Positions 6,176-14,538 of a DNA stretch of 23,799 bases are shown here, in pieces. The DNA comes from Clostridia bacterium. Its GTDB lineage: Bacteria; Bacillota; Clostridia; Oscillospirales; CAG-382. The notes beneath the pieces are model-generated. The model made no database searches. It was not told where the DNA came from and saw only the letters and a list, made by a program, of their open reading frames with translations. Location of the stretch: the NCBI GenBank assembly GCA_900757905.1, contig CAAEPN010000221.1, forward strand, positions 1 through 23,799, in the 5' to 3' direction. Numbering within the stretch: the stretch's first letter is position 1; each line of letters begins with the position of its first letter. The position numbers and the translations under genes were made by a program.

Positions 6176-6182
6176 TTTTAAT

Positions 6183-7541
6183 ATTCTGAGAGAAACTCCA
6201 AAAAAACCCCTCTTCCGGTTGGACGCAACACAGATCATTGTACTCGGCTTTTTGGGTGTGGTGCTTGCCGGCACGGCTCTTCTCATGCTGCCGATATCCA
6301 CTGTGAACCGCGAAGTTACGCCGTTTATCGACGCACTGTTTACCTCCACAAGCGCAGCCTGCGTGACGGGTCTTACCGTCGCCGAGACCGGAACCTATTG
6401 GTCGGTTTTCGGCAAATGCGTCATTTTGCTGCTCATCCAGATCGGCGGACTCGGCTTCATGTCCATCGCGCTTTTATTTTCACTTGTGGCGCGCCGCCGC
6501 ATTACGCCGCGCGAACGCATGGTATTTGCCCAAAGCCAAAACCTATCTGACTTATCGGGTATCGTAAAATTTGCAAAATTCATCTTTTACTGCACCTTTT
6601 CGGTGGAGGGCGTCGGCGCACTGTTACTTGCGGTACGCTTCATTCCTCAATACGGTGTGTCGGACGGAATCGCCAAAAGCATTTTCCATTCGGTGAGCGC
6701 TTTCTGCAACGCCGGTTTTGACATCATCGGACACTGCGACAGCCTTTCCGGCTATGCTGCCGACCCATATCTGTCAGTACTTATCAGTCTGCTTGTCATT
6801 GTCGGCGGACTCGGTTTTTACGTCTGGCGCGATCTGTTTCTGTATTTCCGCAAAAAGCAGCGCCTGTCGCCGTACTCGAAATTAGTTCTGTTCGCGACGG
6901 CCGGGCTTCTTGTCTCCGGCACGCTGCTCTTATTCGCCTTTGAAAACGAAAACCCGGCGTTTGACGCCTTTTCGCGCCCCAAGCTGTTTTTGACCTCGTT
7001 CTTCCAGTCGGCGGTCACACGCACGGCCGGTTTTTACACCATTCCGCTCTCCGAGCTTAGCTCGACCTCAAAGGCCGTCTCCATGGTGCTCATGTTCATC
7101 GGCGGTGCAAGCGGTTCGACAGCCGGCGGTATCAAGGTCGGTACATTTGCCGTCATTATGATCGCCATGGCAGCCACCATCCGCGGCAAAAACAGCTTTG
7201 TGGTCTTTGGACGGCGCATTTCCTTAAACAACGTTTTGCGCGCGATGGGTATTTTAGCTGTCGGTATCGCGATCGTTTCGATAAGCACCTTGCTCATCTG
7301 CCTTGCCGAGCCGCAGCTCTTGTTTGCGGACGTGTTATACGAGGTAATATCTGCCTTTGCGACAGTCGGGCAGACGCTCGGCATAACGCCGTATTTGACC
7401 GTTTTTTCCAAGGGAATCATCATTCTTTTGATGTTTTTCGGCCGGGTCGGCATTATCACGGTGACCTACGCTATCATGTTCAACCAGGCGCGAAGCGAAA
7501 ATTTAGTCACCTATCCCGAAACAAACGTGCTGCTTGGGTAA
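6183..7541 (+). CDS. ktrB: Potassium uptake channel subunit, KtrB/TrkH family
   Basis: Membrane subunit that lets potassium into the cell. The protein is highly hydrophobic and shows the four-fold pore pattern: TSAACVTGL (first filter loop), SAFCNAGFD (second), SAVTRTAGF (third) and SAFATVGQ (fourth), plus the glycine/serine-rich GGASGSTAGGIK segment that gates KtrB and the closing FFGRVGIITV. The start is unusual: no ATG or GTG exists in frame. ATT at 6183 is chosen for the well-placed AAGGAAGG and because it adds 12 residues, matching the usual N-terminal length before the first membrane helix; TTG at 6219 is the conservative alternative (440 residues). KtrA follows 56 bases downstream, confirming the KtrAB pairing. 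Confidence 0.93.
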   Translation: MLRETPKKPLFRLDATQIIVLGFLGVVLAGTALLMLPISTVNREVTPFIDALFTSTSAACVTGLTVAETGTYWSVFGKCVILLLIQIGGLGFMSIALLFSLVARRRITPRERMVFAQSQNLSDLSGIVKFAKFIFYCTFSVEGVGALLLAVRFIPQYGVSDGIAKSIFHSVSAFCNAGFDIIGHCDSLSGYAADPYLSVLISLLVIVGGLGFYVWRDLFLYFRKKQRLSPYSKLVLFATAGLLVSGTLLLFAFENENPAFDAFSRPKLFLTSFFQSAVTRTAGFYTIPLSELSSTSKAVSMVLMFIGGASGSTAGGIKVGTFAVIMIAMAATIRGKNSFVVFGRRISLNNVLRAMGILAVGIAIVSISTLLICLAEPQLLFADVLYEVISAFATVGQTLGITPYLTVFSKGIIILLMFFGRVGIITVTYAIMFNQARSENLVTYPETNVLLG

Positions 7542-7574
7542 CGGGCAATTGAAAATTGCTTTTTGTCCGTACCC
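7536..7574 (+). other. Intercistronic hairpin between ktrB and ktrA
   Basis: GGGTA (7536-7540), which overlaps the ktrB stop codon, pairs with TACCC (7570-7574), and CGG/CCG extends the stem past one bulge; a smaller GCAATT/AATTGC hairpin followed by TTTTT sits inside. It could slow decay or adjust the ratio of the two subunits. It is weak as a terminator, and ktrA has no other visible promoter. Confidence 0.4.
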
Positions 7575-7597
7575 GTTTATTTTGAAAGGATTTTACT

Positions 7598-8257
7598 ATG
7601 AAAAGTATTGCTGTCATCGGGCTTGACCGTTTCGGCTACACATTAGCCGTCACGCTCTCTCAGCTCGGACATCAGGTTTTATGCATTGATGAAAACGAAA
7701 AGGCCATTCAGTCGGTGGCCGACCAAGTGACCAACGCCGTCTGCGCCAACACCACAAATGAAGCCGCCTTGCGTGCAGCCGGTATCAAGAGCTTCGATTC
7801 GGCGGTCATCTGCATTTCCGACAGCATGGAACGCAGCCTTCTTACCGTGCTTGCCGTCAAGGACGCCGGTATCAACGCCGTCACCGTGCGCGCCATGAGC
7901 GACGACCACAAAAAAATTCTCGAAAAGCTCGGTTTTGTCGATATCATCTACCCCGAATACGACATGGCCACCAAGCTCGCCTACCGTATCAACAAATCCA
8001 AGATCCGCGAATATCTTGAATTTTCCAACGATTATTCCATCATCGAGATTGCCGTTCCCGAAAAATGGGTCGGCAAGACGCTGCGCAGCCTTGACGTGCG
8101 CAACACCTACGGAATCAACGTCATCGCCATTTCGCATCCGAGCAGCCATTCGGTGGACATTTCCATAAATCCGAACAATCCGCTGTCCAAGGACGACGCG
8201 CTCGTGCTTTTGGGTACGGATGAGATCATCATGAAATTCGCCAAAAAGGTCGAATAA
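7598..8257 (+). CDS. ktrA: Potassium uptake regulatory subunit, KtrA/TrkA family
   Basis: Cytosolic ring-forming regulator that binds nucleotide and gates the KtrB channel. The 219-residue product has an N-terminal RCK/TrkA-N Rossmann domain (residues 1 to about 125; IAVIGLDRFGYTLAVTL, then the acidic end of strand two at CIDENE) and a C-terminal TrkA-C domain (about 135-219) of the type that binds c-di-AMP in other Firmicutes. The glycine loop reads GLDRFG where GxGxFG is usual, so the middle glycine is aspartate. AAAGGA is 7 bases before the ATG. It lies between ktrB and an RNA methyltransferase gene that begins one base after its stop. Confidence 0.94.
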   Translation: MKSIAVIGLDRFGYTLAVTLSQLGHQVLCIDENEKAIQSVADQVTNAVCANTTNEAALRAAGIKSFDSAVICISDSMERSLLTVLAVKDAGINAVTVRAMSDDHKKILEKLGFVDIIYPEYDMATKLAYRINKSKIREYLEFSNDYSIIEIAVPEKWVGKTLRSLDVRNTYGINVIAISHPSSHSVDISINPNNPLSKDDALVLLGTDEIIMKFAKKVE

Positions 8258-8258
8258 A

Positions 8259-9065
8259 ATGGAAAACACAATGCTTTTGACCTCGCGCAAAAACCCGACG
8301 GTACTCGAAGCGGCTTCGCTTTCGACTGATAAGAAAGCGCGCGACAAGACCGGTCTTTTTGCCGTGGAAGGAAAAAAACTGCTTGCCGAAGCGTTTGACG
8401 CGGGACTTGCCGTCGAATCGGTCTTTTTCACCGAAAAAGCCGAAAAATCGTATGCCGATCTGCTAAAAAAGGCCGGCGGTGCAAAGCTTTACGCCGTCAC
8501 CGACGAAGTCTTTGCCCGACTTTCGACCGAGTCCGCACCGCAAGGGATTTACGCCTGTGTGCGCAAGCCACAACCTGTGCAGCTCTCCGAGGCCGCGCTT
8601 GCCCAAGGCGGTTTTGTTCTGTTAGACAGCTTACAGAATCCGGCCAATATGGGCGCTGTCTTTCGCAGTGCGTTTGCATTAGGCTTTGATAAGATTCTCC
8701 TGTCGGACGACAGCGCCGACGCCTATTCGCCCAAGACCGTGCGCGCCGCCATGGGCAGCCTGTTTCGGCTGAACCTATACCGCGAAAGCAACCTTGCCGG
8801 TACGATAAAGTCGTTGCAAAAAGCCGGAAACCGCGTATTCTGCACCCAGCTTTCGGACAAAAGTTTGCAGCTCGGAACCGTGAAATTTCTTCCGACCGAC
8901 AGCTTTGTCATCGGCAACGAGGGACACGGCGCGTCGGACGCGGTAAAAGAAGTCTGCTCCCACAGTCTTTATATTCCCATGGCGCCCGGTGCGGAAAGCT
9001 TAAACGCGGCTGCGGCCGCTTCAATTCTGTTATGGGAAGCCGGACGCTGTAAAACCGTTATTTAA
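8259..9065 (+). CDS. TrmH/SpoU-family RNA 2'-O-ribose methyltransferase
   Basis: Transfers a methyl group from S-adenosylmethionine to a ribose 2'-hydroxyl in rRNA or tRNA. The 268-residue product has an N-terminal substrate-binding domain with the segment KTGLFAVEGKKLLAEA, then the knotted SPOUT domain with all three motifs: NPANMGAVFRSA (Asn130, Arg136), IGNEGHG (Asn220, Glu221) and PMAPGAESLNAA (Ser247-Asn249). The family is clear; the modified nucleotide is not known. It starts one base after the ktrA stop and uses AAAGG within the end of ktrA as its site, so it is probably translationally coupled. An ATG four codons later is a possible alternative start. Confidence 0.93.
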   Translation: MENTMLLTSRKNPTVLEAASLSTDKKARDKTGLFAVEGKKLLAEAFDAGLAVESVFFTEKAEKSYADLLKKAGGAKLYAVTDEVFARLSTESAPQGIYACVRKPQPVQLSEAALAQGGFVLLDSLQNPANMGAVFRSAFALGFDKILLSDDSADAYSPKTVRAAMGSLFRLNLYRESNLAGTIKSLQKAGNRVFCTQLSDKSLQLGTVKFLPTDSFVIGNEGHGASDAVKEVCSHSLYIPMAPGAESLNAAAAASILLWEAGRCKTVI

Positions 9066-9107
9066 CAGTTTTATTTATAAAAATCTTCACGAAAGGCGGA
9101 AAAAGAC

Positions 9108-10442
9108 ATGGACACCTCGCTTCTTTACTACATTTGGTTAAGCACCAAACTCTATCCCGGCTCTGTCTCCGCCAAACTTCTTCTCGAAACCTTATCCATT
9201 GACGAAATATACCGTTCCGACCGCGACGAATATACGTCTCTCGGTATCGGGCACGGCGACGCCGAACGCCTTTGCGACAAGGATCTGACAGACGCCAAGC
9301 GCTATCTTGAATACTGCGAAAAAGAACATATCGGCCTTTTGACCTACGACAATCCCTATTATCCGGGTCGCTTAAAGGCGATAAACGATCCGCCGCCGCT
9401 CTTTTACTATCGCGGTCGGGTGGAGCTGTTAGACGACTATCCGTGCTTTGCCATGGTCGGCACACGCTCTTGCTCGGAGCATGGCTTTCGAACGGCATAC
9501 CGTATCTCTTACACGGCAGCCGCCTGCGGCGGTGTTGTTATAAACGGCCTTGCGCTCGGCTCGGACACAGCGTGCATGAAAGGCGCGCTCGATGCCGGAG
9601 GTTATGCCGTGGGACTTCTCGGCTGCGGCATCGACCGCATTTATCCGTCGCAGAACAAGGAGCTGTTTTACCGGCTTTCGCGGCAAGGACTCATTTTATC
9701 GGAGTTTTCGCCGTTCACCCGTCCCGAAGGACGCAATTTCCCGGTGCGCAACCGCATTATCAGCGGTCTTTCAGTGGCAGCCGTCATTTTCGAAGCAAAC
9801 GCCGGAAGCGGCGCGCTCATCACTGCATCTCATGCGCTAAGTCAAGGACGCCGCATTTTTGCCGTGCCGGGCGATGTCGGCGACAAGCTGTATGACGGAC
9901 CTTTGGGACTTCTCAAGGACGGGGCGCAGATGGTAACCGAAGCCGCAGACTTTTTAACGGAATATTCTCTCATGTTTCCGCACAGGATAAAGGTAAACGA
10001 CAAGGTTCAGATTCCTCAAGCCGCCGAGAACGCGGCGGTCGCGGAAGCCTTTTCGGTGCTTGAGAATAACGCCGCGCATTCAGGCGAACGGCATTTGCCG
10101 AGGCCTCGCCGCGTAAAGGATCCGGACAGCGCAAAGAAAGCGCGTTCCAAGCCTATGGCAGAAAAAACGCTGTCCGAAGAAGTAAAATCATCCGCACCGA
10201 CAGCAGAAAGACCGCCGGAAACCAAGTCGTCCCGCGCAGAAGCTTTTCCGCCTGTGCCGAACATGGAGCTTTCCGCCGAAGAAAAACGTTTGCTTTCGTT
10301 TTTCGACAATGCGGAGGTCTTGACGGTGGATGAAATTGCCGCCAAAGGCATGAAAACGGACGACATTCTCTCGTCGCTTACGCTTTTGGAGGTCTTTGGC
10401 TATGTCCGAAGCCTGCCGGGCGGCCGGTACGAAAAACAATAA
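9108..10442 (+). CDS. dprA: DNA-processing protein DprA
   Basis: Binds incoming single-stranded DNA during natural transformation and loads RecA; widely kept also in bacteria not known to be competent. The 444-residue product has an N-terminal helical/SAM-like domain, the Rossmann-like core with VGTRSCSEHG (from Val117), LALGSDTA (around 149-155), GCGIDRIYPSQNKELF and NFPVRNRIISGLS (from Asn210), and a C-terminal winged helix (about 386-444). Between about residues 300 and 385 lies a long Ser/Ala/Glu/Lys-rich linker with no fold. Longer than minimal DprA because of this linker. It is followed by topA, a classic dprA-topA neighbourhood in Firmicutes. Confidence 0.95.
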   Translation: MDTSLLYYIWLSTKLYPGSVSAKLLLETLSIDEIYRSDRDEYTSLGIGHGDAERLCDKDLTDAKRYLEYCEKEHIGLLTYDNPYYPGRLKAINDPPPLFYYRGRVELLDDYPCFAMVGTRSCSEHGFRTAYRISYTAAACGGVVINGLALGSDTACMKGALDAGGYAVGLLGCGIDRIYPSQNKELFYRLSRQGLILSEFSPFTRPEGRNFPVRNRIISGLSVAAVIFEANAGSGALITASHALSQGRRIFAVPGDVGDKLYDGPLGLLKDGAQMVTEAADFLTEYSLMFPHRIKVNDKVQIPQAAENAAVAEAFSVLENNAAHSGERHLPRPRRVKDPDSAKKARSKPMAEKTLSEEVKSSAPTAERPPETKSSRAEAFPPVPNMELSAEEKRLLSFFDNAEVLTVDEIAAKGMKTDDILSSLTLLEVFGYVRSLPGGRYEKQ

Positions 10443-10450
10443 CAATTTTA

Positions 10451-10471
10451 GGAAAACCGCTTCGGCTTTCC
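10451..10471 (+). other. Small hairpin between dprA and topA
   Basis: GGAAA and TTTCC enclose a CCG/CGG stem with one mismatch in the short gap between the two genes. No T-run follows, so it is more likely an mRNA processing or stability element than a terminator. Confidence 0.25.
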
Positions 10472-10493
10472 GATACAAATACAGGAGGATATT

Positions 10494-12779
10494 GTGGCAA
10501 ATAAACTCGTTATACTGGAATCTCCCAATAAGATAAAAGCCGTCAAGGGCTATCTCGGAAAAAACTATAAGGTCATCGCTTCGGTCGGTCACGTAAGAGA
10601 CCTTCCCAAAAGCACGCTCGGTATTGACATCGAACACGATTTTACGCCCAAATACATCAACATCCGCGGCAAGGGCGACATCATCCGGGACTTAAAAAAG
10701 GAAGCCAAGGCCGCCGACACCGTTTACCTTGCAACCGACCCGGATCGCGAGGGAGAAGCCATTTCATGGCATCTTATGCAGGTATTGGGACTTGACAGCA
10801 CCAAGGCCAAGCGCATTCGTTTCAACGAAGTGACCGAAAGCGCCGTCAAGGCCGCCGTCAAGAATCCCGGCCAGCTCGACATGAACCTTGTGGACGCCCA
10901 ACAGACACGCCGCATTCTCGACCGTATCGTCGGCTATCAGCTCAGTCCGATCCTCTGGAAGAAGATCAAGAGCGGTCTTTCGGCCGGACGCGTCCAATCG
11001 GTGGCTACGCGCCTTATCGTTGACCGCGAAAACGAGATCCGCGCATTCAAGGCCGAAGAATACTGGACCATAGACGCTCAGCTAAAGACCGCCGCCGGAA
11101 AGAGCTTCAAGGCTACCTATCTCACCGGCGCGCGCAACAAATTTGAGCTCTCCGACAAGCAAAAGGCTGACGCGGTATTGGAAAAGATCTCCGGCAAGCC
11201 GTTTACCGTCAAGGAGCTTAAAAAATCGATCCGCTTCAAGAATCCCGCGCCGCCTTTCATCACCTCCACGCTCCAGCAGGAGGCATACAAGCGTCTCGGC
11301 TTCTCGTCCGCCAAGACCATGAAGACCGCGCAAGAGCTGTATGAAGGTATTTCGCTCGGTCCGGACGGCACGCACGGTATCATCACCTACATGCGTACCG
11401 ACTCGCTGCACATTTCGCAGATTGCTGCCGACAGCGCCGAAGCCTATATCCGAAAGACGTATGGCGCCGACTATTATCCTGAAAAACGCCGCTTTTACAA
11501 GTCGCGCAACGGCGCGCAGGACGCGCATGAAGCCATCCGTCCCTCATATATGAATCATGCGCCCAAGGATATCAAGGAATATCTCACCAACGACCAGTAT
11601 AAACTGTATAAACTTATCTGGGACAGATTCCTTGCCAGCCAAATGGCCTCAGCCGTCCTCGATACCGTCACCATCGACACCGAATGCAATGGCGTTCCTT
11701 TCCGTTCCTCCGGCTATACCATCCGCTTTATGGGTTATATGGCATTATACGACTACAAACCGGACGACAAGAACGAAGAGGACAGCGACGGCGAAAAGAA
11801 CAACCTTCTCCCGACCGTCGAAAAGGGCGATCTGCTCGACTGCACCGATATTTCTCCTTTGCAGCACTTCACCCAGCCTCCGGCGCGCTATTCTGAAGGT
11901 ACGCTCGTCAAAGCGCTCGAAGAACGCGGTCTCGGCCGTCCGAGTACGTTTGCTTCGACAGTCACCACCATCATTCAGCGCGGCTATGTCGAACGCGAAG
12001 CCAAGACGCTTGTTCCCACGCCGCTCGGTGAGCTTACCACCAAGCTCATGTGCGACAACTTTGCCGAGATCGTCGATTACGGCTTTACCGCCAACATGGA
12101 GGAATCCCTCGACGAAGTGGAAAACGGCGAAAAGAAGATGCTTGACGTGCTTCGTCCGTTCTACGCCGATTTTGAAAAGGAGATCGACGACGCGTTAAAG
12201 AATATTGACCGCGAGAACTACAAGCTTCCGGTCGTGGAGACCGACATCGTCTGCGAAAAATGCGGCAGCCGCATGGTTGTCAAAAGCGGACGCTTCGGCA
12301 AGTTCGCCGCCTGCCCGAATTATCCCGAATGCCGCAATACCAAGGCGCTCGATAAAGACGGCAATCCCATCACCAAAGAGGTCAAGGAGGCAAGCGTCAC
12401 GCCTGCGCCCGACGACATCAAATGCGATATCTGCGGCGGGCCTATGGTCATCCGAAACGGCCGGTACGGCAAGTTCTACGCCTGCGCCTCCTATCCGAAG
12501 TGCAACGGCACCAAGCCCATCACCAAGGAGATCGACGCTCCCTGCCCGCTTTGCGGCTCAAAGGTCGTCATGCGCAACGGACGCCGGAAAACCGTGTTTT
12601 ACAGCTGTTCCACCTACCCGAAATGCAAGTTCACCTCCAACGATATGCCGACCGATAAAAAATGCCCGGTCTGCGGCGGTGTGCTCTTGCAGAAGCATGG
12701 CAAGGAGGACGTTTACGTCTGCTACAACAAGGACTGTTCCTACAACGCAAAACCGAAAAAGACTAAAACTACCAAATGA
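10494..12779 (+). CDS. topA: DNA topoisomerase I (type IA)
   Basis: Relaxes negative supercoils by cutting and passing single strands. The 761-residue product opens with a TOPRIM domain (ESPNKIK with Glu9; TDPDREGE with Asp82, Asp84 and Glu86), followed by the SAGRVQS segment and the catalytic Tyr299 in ITYMRTDS. The C-terminal part has four zinc ribbons: CEKCG...CPNYPEC, CDICG...CASYPKC, CPLCG...CSTYPKC and CPVCG...CYNKDC, each with four cysteines. The start is GTG at 10494 with GGAGG 5 bases upstream. The family is certain from end to end and no residues appear to be missing. Confidence 0.98.
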   Translation: MANKLVILESPNKIKAVKGYLGKNYKVIASVGHVRDLPKSTLGIDIEHDFTPKYINIRGKGDIIRDLKKEAKAADTVYLATDPDREGEAISWHLMQVLGLDSTKAKRIRFNEVTESAVKAAVKNPGQLDMNLVDAQQTRRILDRIVGYQLSPILWKKIKSGLSAGRVQSVATRLIVDRENEIRAFKAEEYWTIDAQLKTAAGKSFKATYLTGARNKFELSDKQKADAVLEKISGKPFTVKELKKSIRFKNPAPPFITSTLQQEAYKRLGFSSAKTMKTAQELYEGISLGPDGTHGIITYMRTDSLHISQIAADSAEAYIRKTYGADYYPEKRRFYKSRNGAQDAHEAIRPSYMNHAPKDIKEYLTNDQYKLYKLIWDRFLASQMASAVLDTVTIDTECNGVPFRSSGYTIRFMGYMALYDYKPDDKNEEDSDGEKNNLLPTVEKGDLLDCTDISPLQHFTQPPARYSEGTLVKALEERGLGRPSTFASTVTTIIQRGYVEREAKTLVPTPLGELTTKLMCDNFAEIVDYGFTANMEESLDEVENGEKKMLDVLRPFYADFEKEIDDALKNIDRENYKLPVVETDIVCEKCGSRMVVKSGRFGKFAACPNYPECRNTKALDKDGNPITKEVKEASVTPAPDDIKCDICGGPMVIRNGRYGKFYACASYPKCNGTKPITKEIDAPCPLCGSKVVMRNGRRKTVFYSCSTYPKCKFTSNDMPTDKKCPVCGGVLLQKHGKEDVYVCYNKDCSYNAKPKKTKTTK

Positions 12780-12803
12780 GCCAATGGCTGAAGGGGCATA
12801 GAT

Positions 12804-13823
12804 ATGAACATCATTATTGACTGTATGAGCGGCGACAACGCGCCGGAGGAGATCGTCAAAGGGGCGCTCGACGGTGCGGCCAAATACGGCGTAACGCCGG
12901 TCTTGGTCGGTGAAGAAGCCGCTATCCGCGCGGTCGCCCAAAAGAATAAACTGAGCCTTGAGGGCGCGCGCATTGTAAACGCTGCCGGTCCTCATATCAC
13001 CATGGAGGACGCGCCGGGCGACGTGATGTCCGCCGAAAAGGCGCAAAGCTCGATGGCGGTCGCGCTCGACCTTTTAAAAGGCGGCGAGGGCGACGCGCTC
13101 GTCAGCGCCGGAAATACAGGCGCTCTGCTCACCGGCTCGACCTTAAAGATCCGCCGTATCAAGGGTGTGCGCCGGGCAGCTTTGGGCGCAATCATTCCGC
13201 TCGGCTCGCCGACCATGCTCGCCGACGCCGGCGCTCAAACCGACTGCACGCCGGAAAACTTAGTGTTATTCGCCGTCATGGGCAGTCTGTTTATGGAAAA
13301 GGTCATGGGAATCGAACGCCCGAAAGTGGCGCTCATCAACAACGGCGCTGAGGAACACAAGGGTACACCCTTGCAGAGCGCCGCTTATCAGCTGCTGAAG
13401 GCAGACAAGAGCTTAAACTTTGTCGGCAACATCGAGGGCCGCGAAATTCCCGAGGGAAATGCGGACGTTTTGGTTGCCGACGGCTTCACCGGCAACATCG
13501 TACTTAAAATGTGCGAGGGACTCGGCATTTTCGTAAAATCCACCCTCAAAAAGCTGTTTTATCACAACACGCTTTCCAAGATCGGCGCGGTGTTCGTAAA
13601 GGGCAGCCTTGACAAACTAAAGAAGGATATGGACTATTCCGAATACGGCGGAGCGCCCTTTTTGGGCATTGCAAAGCCTGTCATCAAGGCGCATGGTTCC
13701 TCCAACGCCAAAAGCATTTCGTACTGTGTATTGCAGGCCAAAAACTATGCGACAAGCGGCATGATCGACGAAATCGCCCGCTTTGCCGCCGAACAGGCTG
13801 CGGCAAGCACAAACAAGGAGTAA
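12804..13823 (+). CDS. plsX: Phosphate acyltransferase PlsX
   Basis: Makes acyl-phosphate from acyl-ACP, the first step of phosphatidic acid synthesis in most Gram-positive bacteria; the product is used by PlsY. The 339-residue protein begins IIIDCMSGDNAPEEIVKGA and shows SAGNTGALL, NNGAEEHKGT and ADGFTGNIVLK, all typical. AAGGGG lies 7 bases before the ATG. In many Firmicutes plsX is followed by acpP and then rnc; here rnc follows directly after 5 bases and no acyl carrier protein gene is present in the window. Confidence 0.97.
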   Translation: MNIIIDCMSGDNAPEEIVKGALDGAAKYGVTPVLVGEEAAIRAVAQKNKLSLEGARIVNAAGPHITMEDAPGDVMSAEKAQSSMAVALDLLKGGEGDALVSAGNTGALLTGSTLKIRRIKGVRRAALGAIIPLGSPTMLADAGAQTDCTPENLVLFAVMGSLFMEKVMGIERPKVALINNGAEEHKGTPLQSAAYQLLKADKSLNFVGNIEGREIPEGNADVLVADGFTGNIVLKMCEGLGIFVKSTLKKLFYHNTLSKIGAVFVKGSLDKLKKDMDYSEYGGAPFLGIAKPVIKAHGSSNAKSISYCVLQAKNYATSGMIDEIARFAAEQAAASTNKE

Positions 13824-13828
13824 GTATC

Positions 13829-14536
13829 GTGCAGGATAAGATAAAGGAACTCGAAAAGCGCATCGGCTACACCTTTTCGGATAAGAACCTTGCCGCCACG
13901 GCGCTCACCCATTCGTCCTTTTCCAACGAGAACAAGGCGCACGGAATCGATATCCGCTGCAACGAACGTTTGGAATTTTTGGGCGATTCGGTCTTGTCGT
14001 TAATTGCAAGCGTGCATTTGTTCAAGGAGAACCACGACCTATTTGAGGGCGATCTGACCAAGATCCGTGCAGGCGTGGTCTGCGAAAACGCGCTGTACGA
14101 CTACGCAAAGGAGATCGGGCTCGGCGAGCTTCTAATGCTCGGCAAGGGCGAGGAAAACACCGGCGGCAGAAACCGCAAATCTATTCTTTCCGACGCGTTT
14201 GAAGCAGTTATTGCAGCCGTATATCTCGACGGCGGCTTTGAAAAGGCGCAAAGCTTTGTGCTGCCGTTTGTAACAGTCGCCGCCGCAAAGCTCATGCAGA
14301 GCGGCTCGACCGAGGACTACAAAACGCTGCTGCAAAAATTCATCCAACACAACCGCGGCGACATTCTCGAATATACCGTAACAAACGAATCCGGCCCGTC
14401 GCACAACCGCACGTTTGAGGTCAAGGTCTCGTTAAACAACAACGTCATCGGTGGCGGCTTCGGCTATTCCAAGCGCGAAGCCGAGCAAATGGCCGCCAAG
14501 GAAGCGCTTCGCCTGTTCGGCGAGGTCAAGGACTAA
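13829..14536 (+). CDS. rnc: Ribonuclease III
   Basis: Endonuclease for double-stranded RNA, needed for rRNA processing. The 235-residue product has the catalytic domain with NERLEFLGDSVL (Glu49, Asp53) and DAFEAVIAAVYLD (Asp122, Glu125), and a double-stranded-RNA-binding domain from about residue 160 (DYKTLLQKFIQ ... KREAEQMAAKEAL). The start is GTG at 13829; AAGGAG at the very end of plsX serves as its site, which couples the two genes. A radical SAM gene begins two bases after the stop. Confidence 0.98.
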   Translation: MQDKIKELEKRIGYTFSDKNLAATALTHSSFSNENKAHGIDIRCNERLEFLGDSVLSLIASVHLFKENHDLFEGDLTKIRAGVVCENALYDYAKEIGLGELLMLGKGEENTGGRNRKSILSDAFEAVIAAVYLDGGFEKAQSFVLPFVTVAAAKLMQSGSTEDYKTLLQKFIQHNRGDILEYTVTNESGPSHNRTFEVKVSLNNNVIGGGFGYSKREAEQMAAKEALRLFGEVKD

Positions 14537-14538
14537 TA

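Larger units (their letters stand above)
5777..6182. other. Divergent intergenic region between ispD and ktrB
   Basis: A 406-base AT-rich gap from which both gene halves of the window are transcribed outwards. It holds candidate promoters for each direction, a perfect 10-base palindrome TGACCGGTCA at 5866-5875, and short hairpins (for example AAGTC/GACTT at 6084-6097). The leader of ktrB is about 110 bases long and pyrimidine-rich; I do not recognise a known riboswitch in it. The open frame that covers part of this gap on the plus strand runs antisense through ispD and is not credible as a gene. Confidence 0.6.

Noticed and set aside
6064..6182. A c-di-AMP (ydaO) riboswitch before ktrB, as found before potassium genes in other Firmicutes
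   Set aside because: The leader is about 110 bases, pyrimidine-rich and poorly paired. I find none of the conserved ydaO core sequence and no terminator stem.
7679..8431. A 250-codon open frame antisense to ktrA and the TrmH-type gene
   Set aside because: It spans two real genes on the other strand and shows no start signal or motif.
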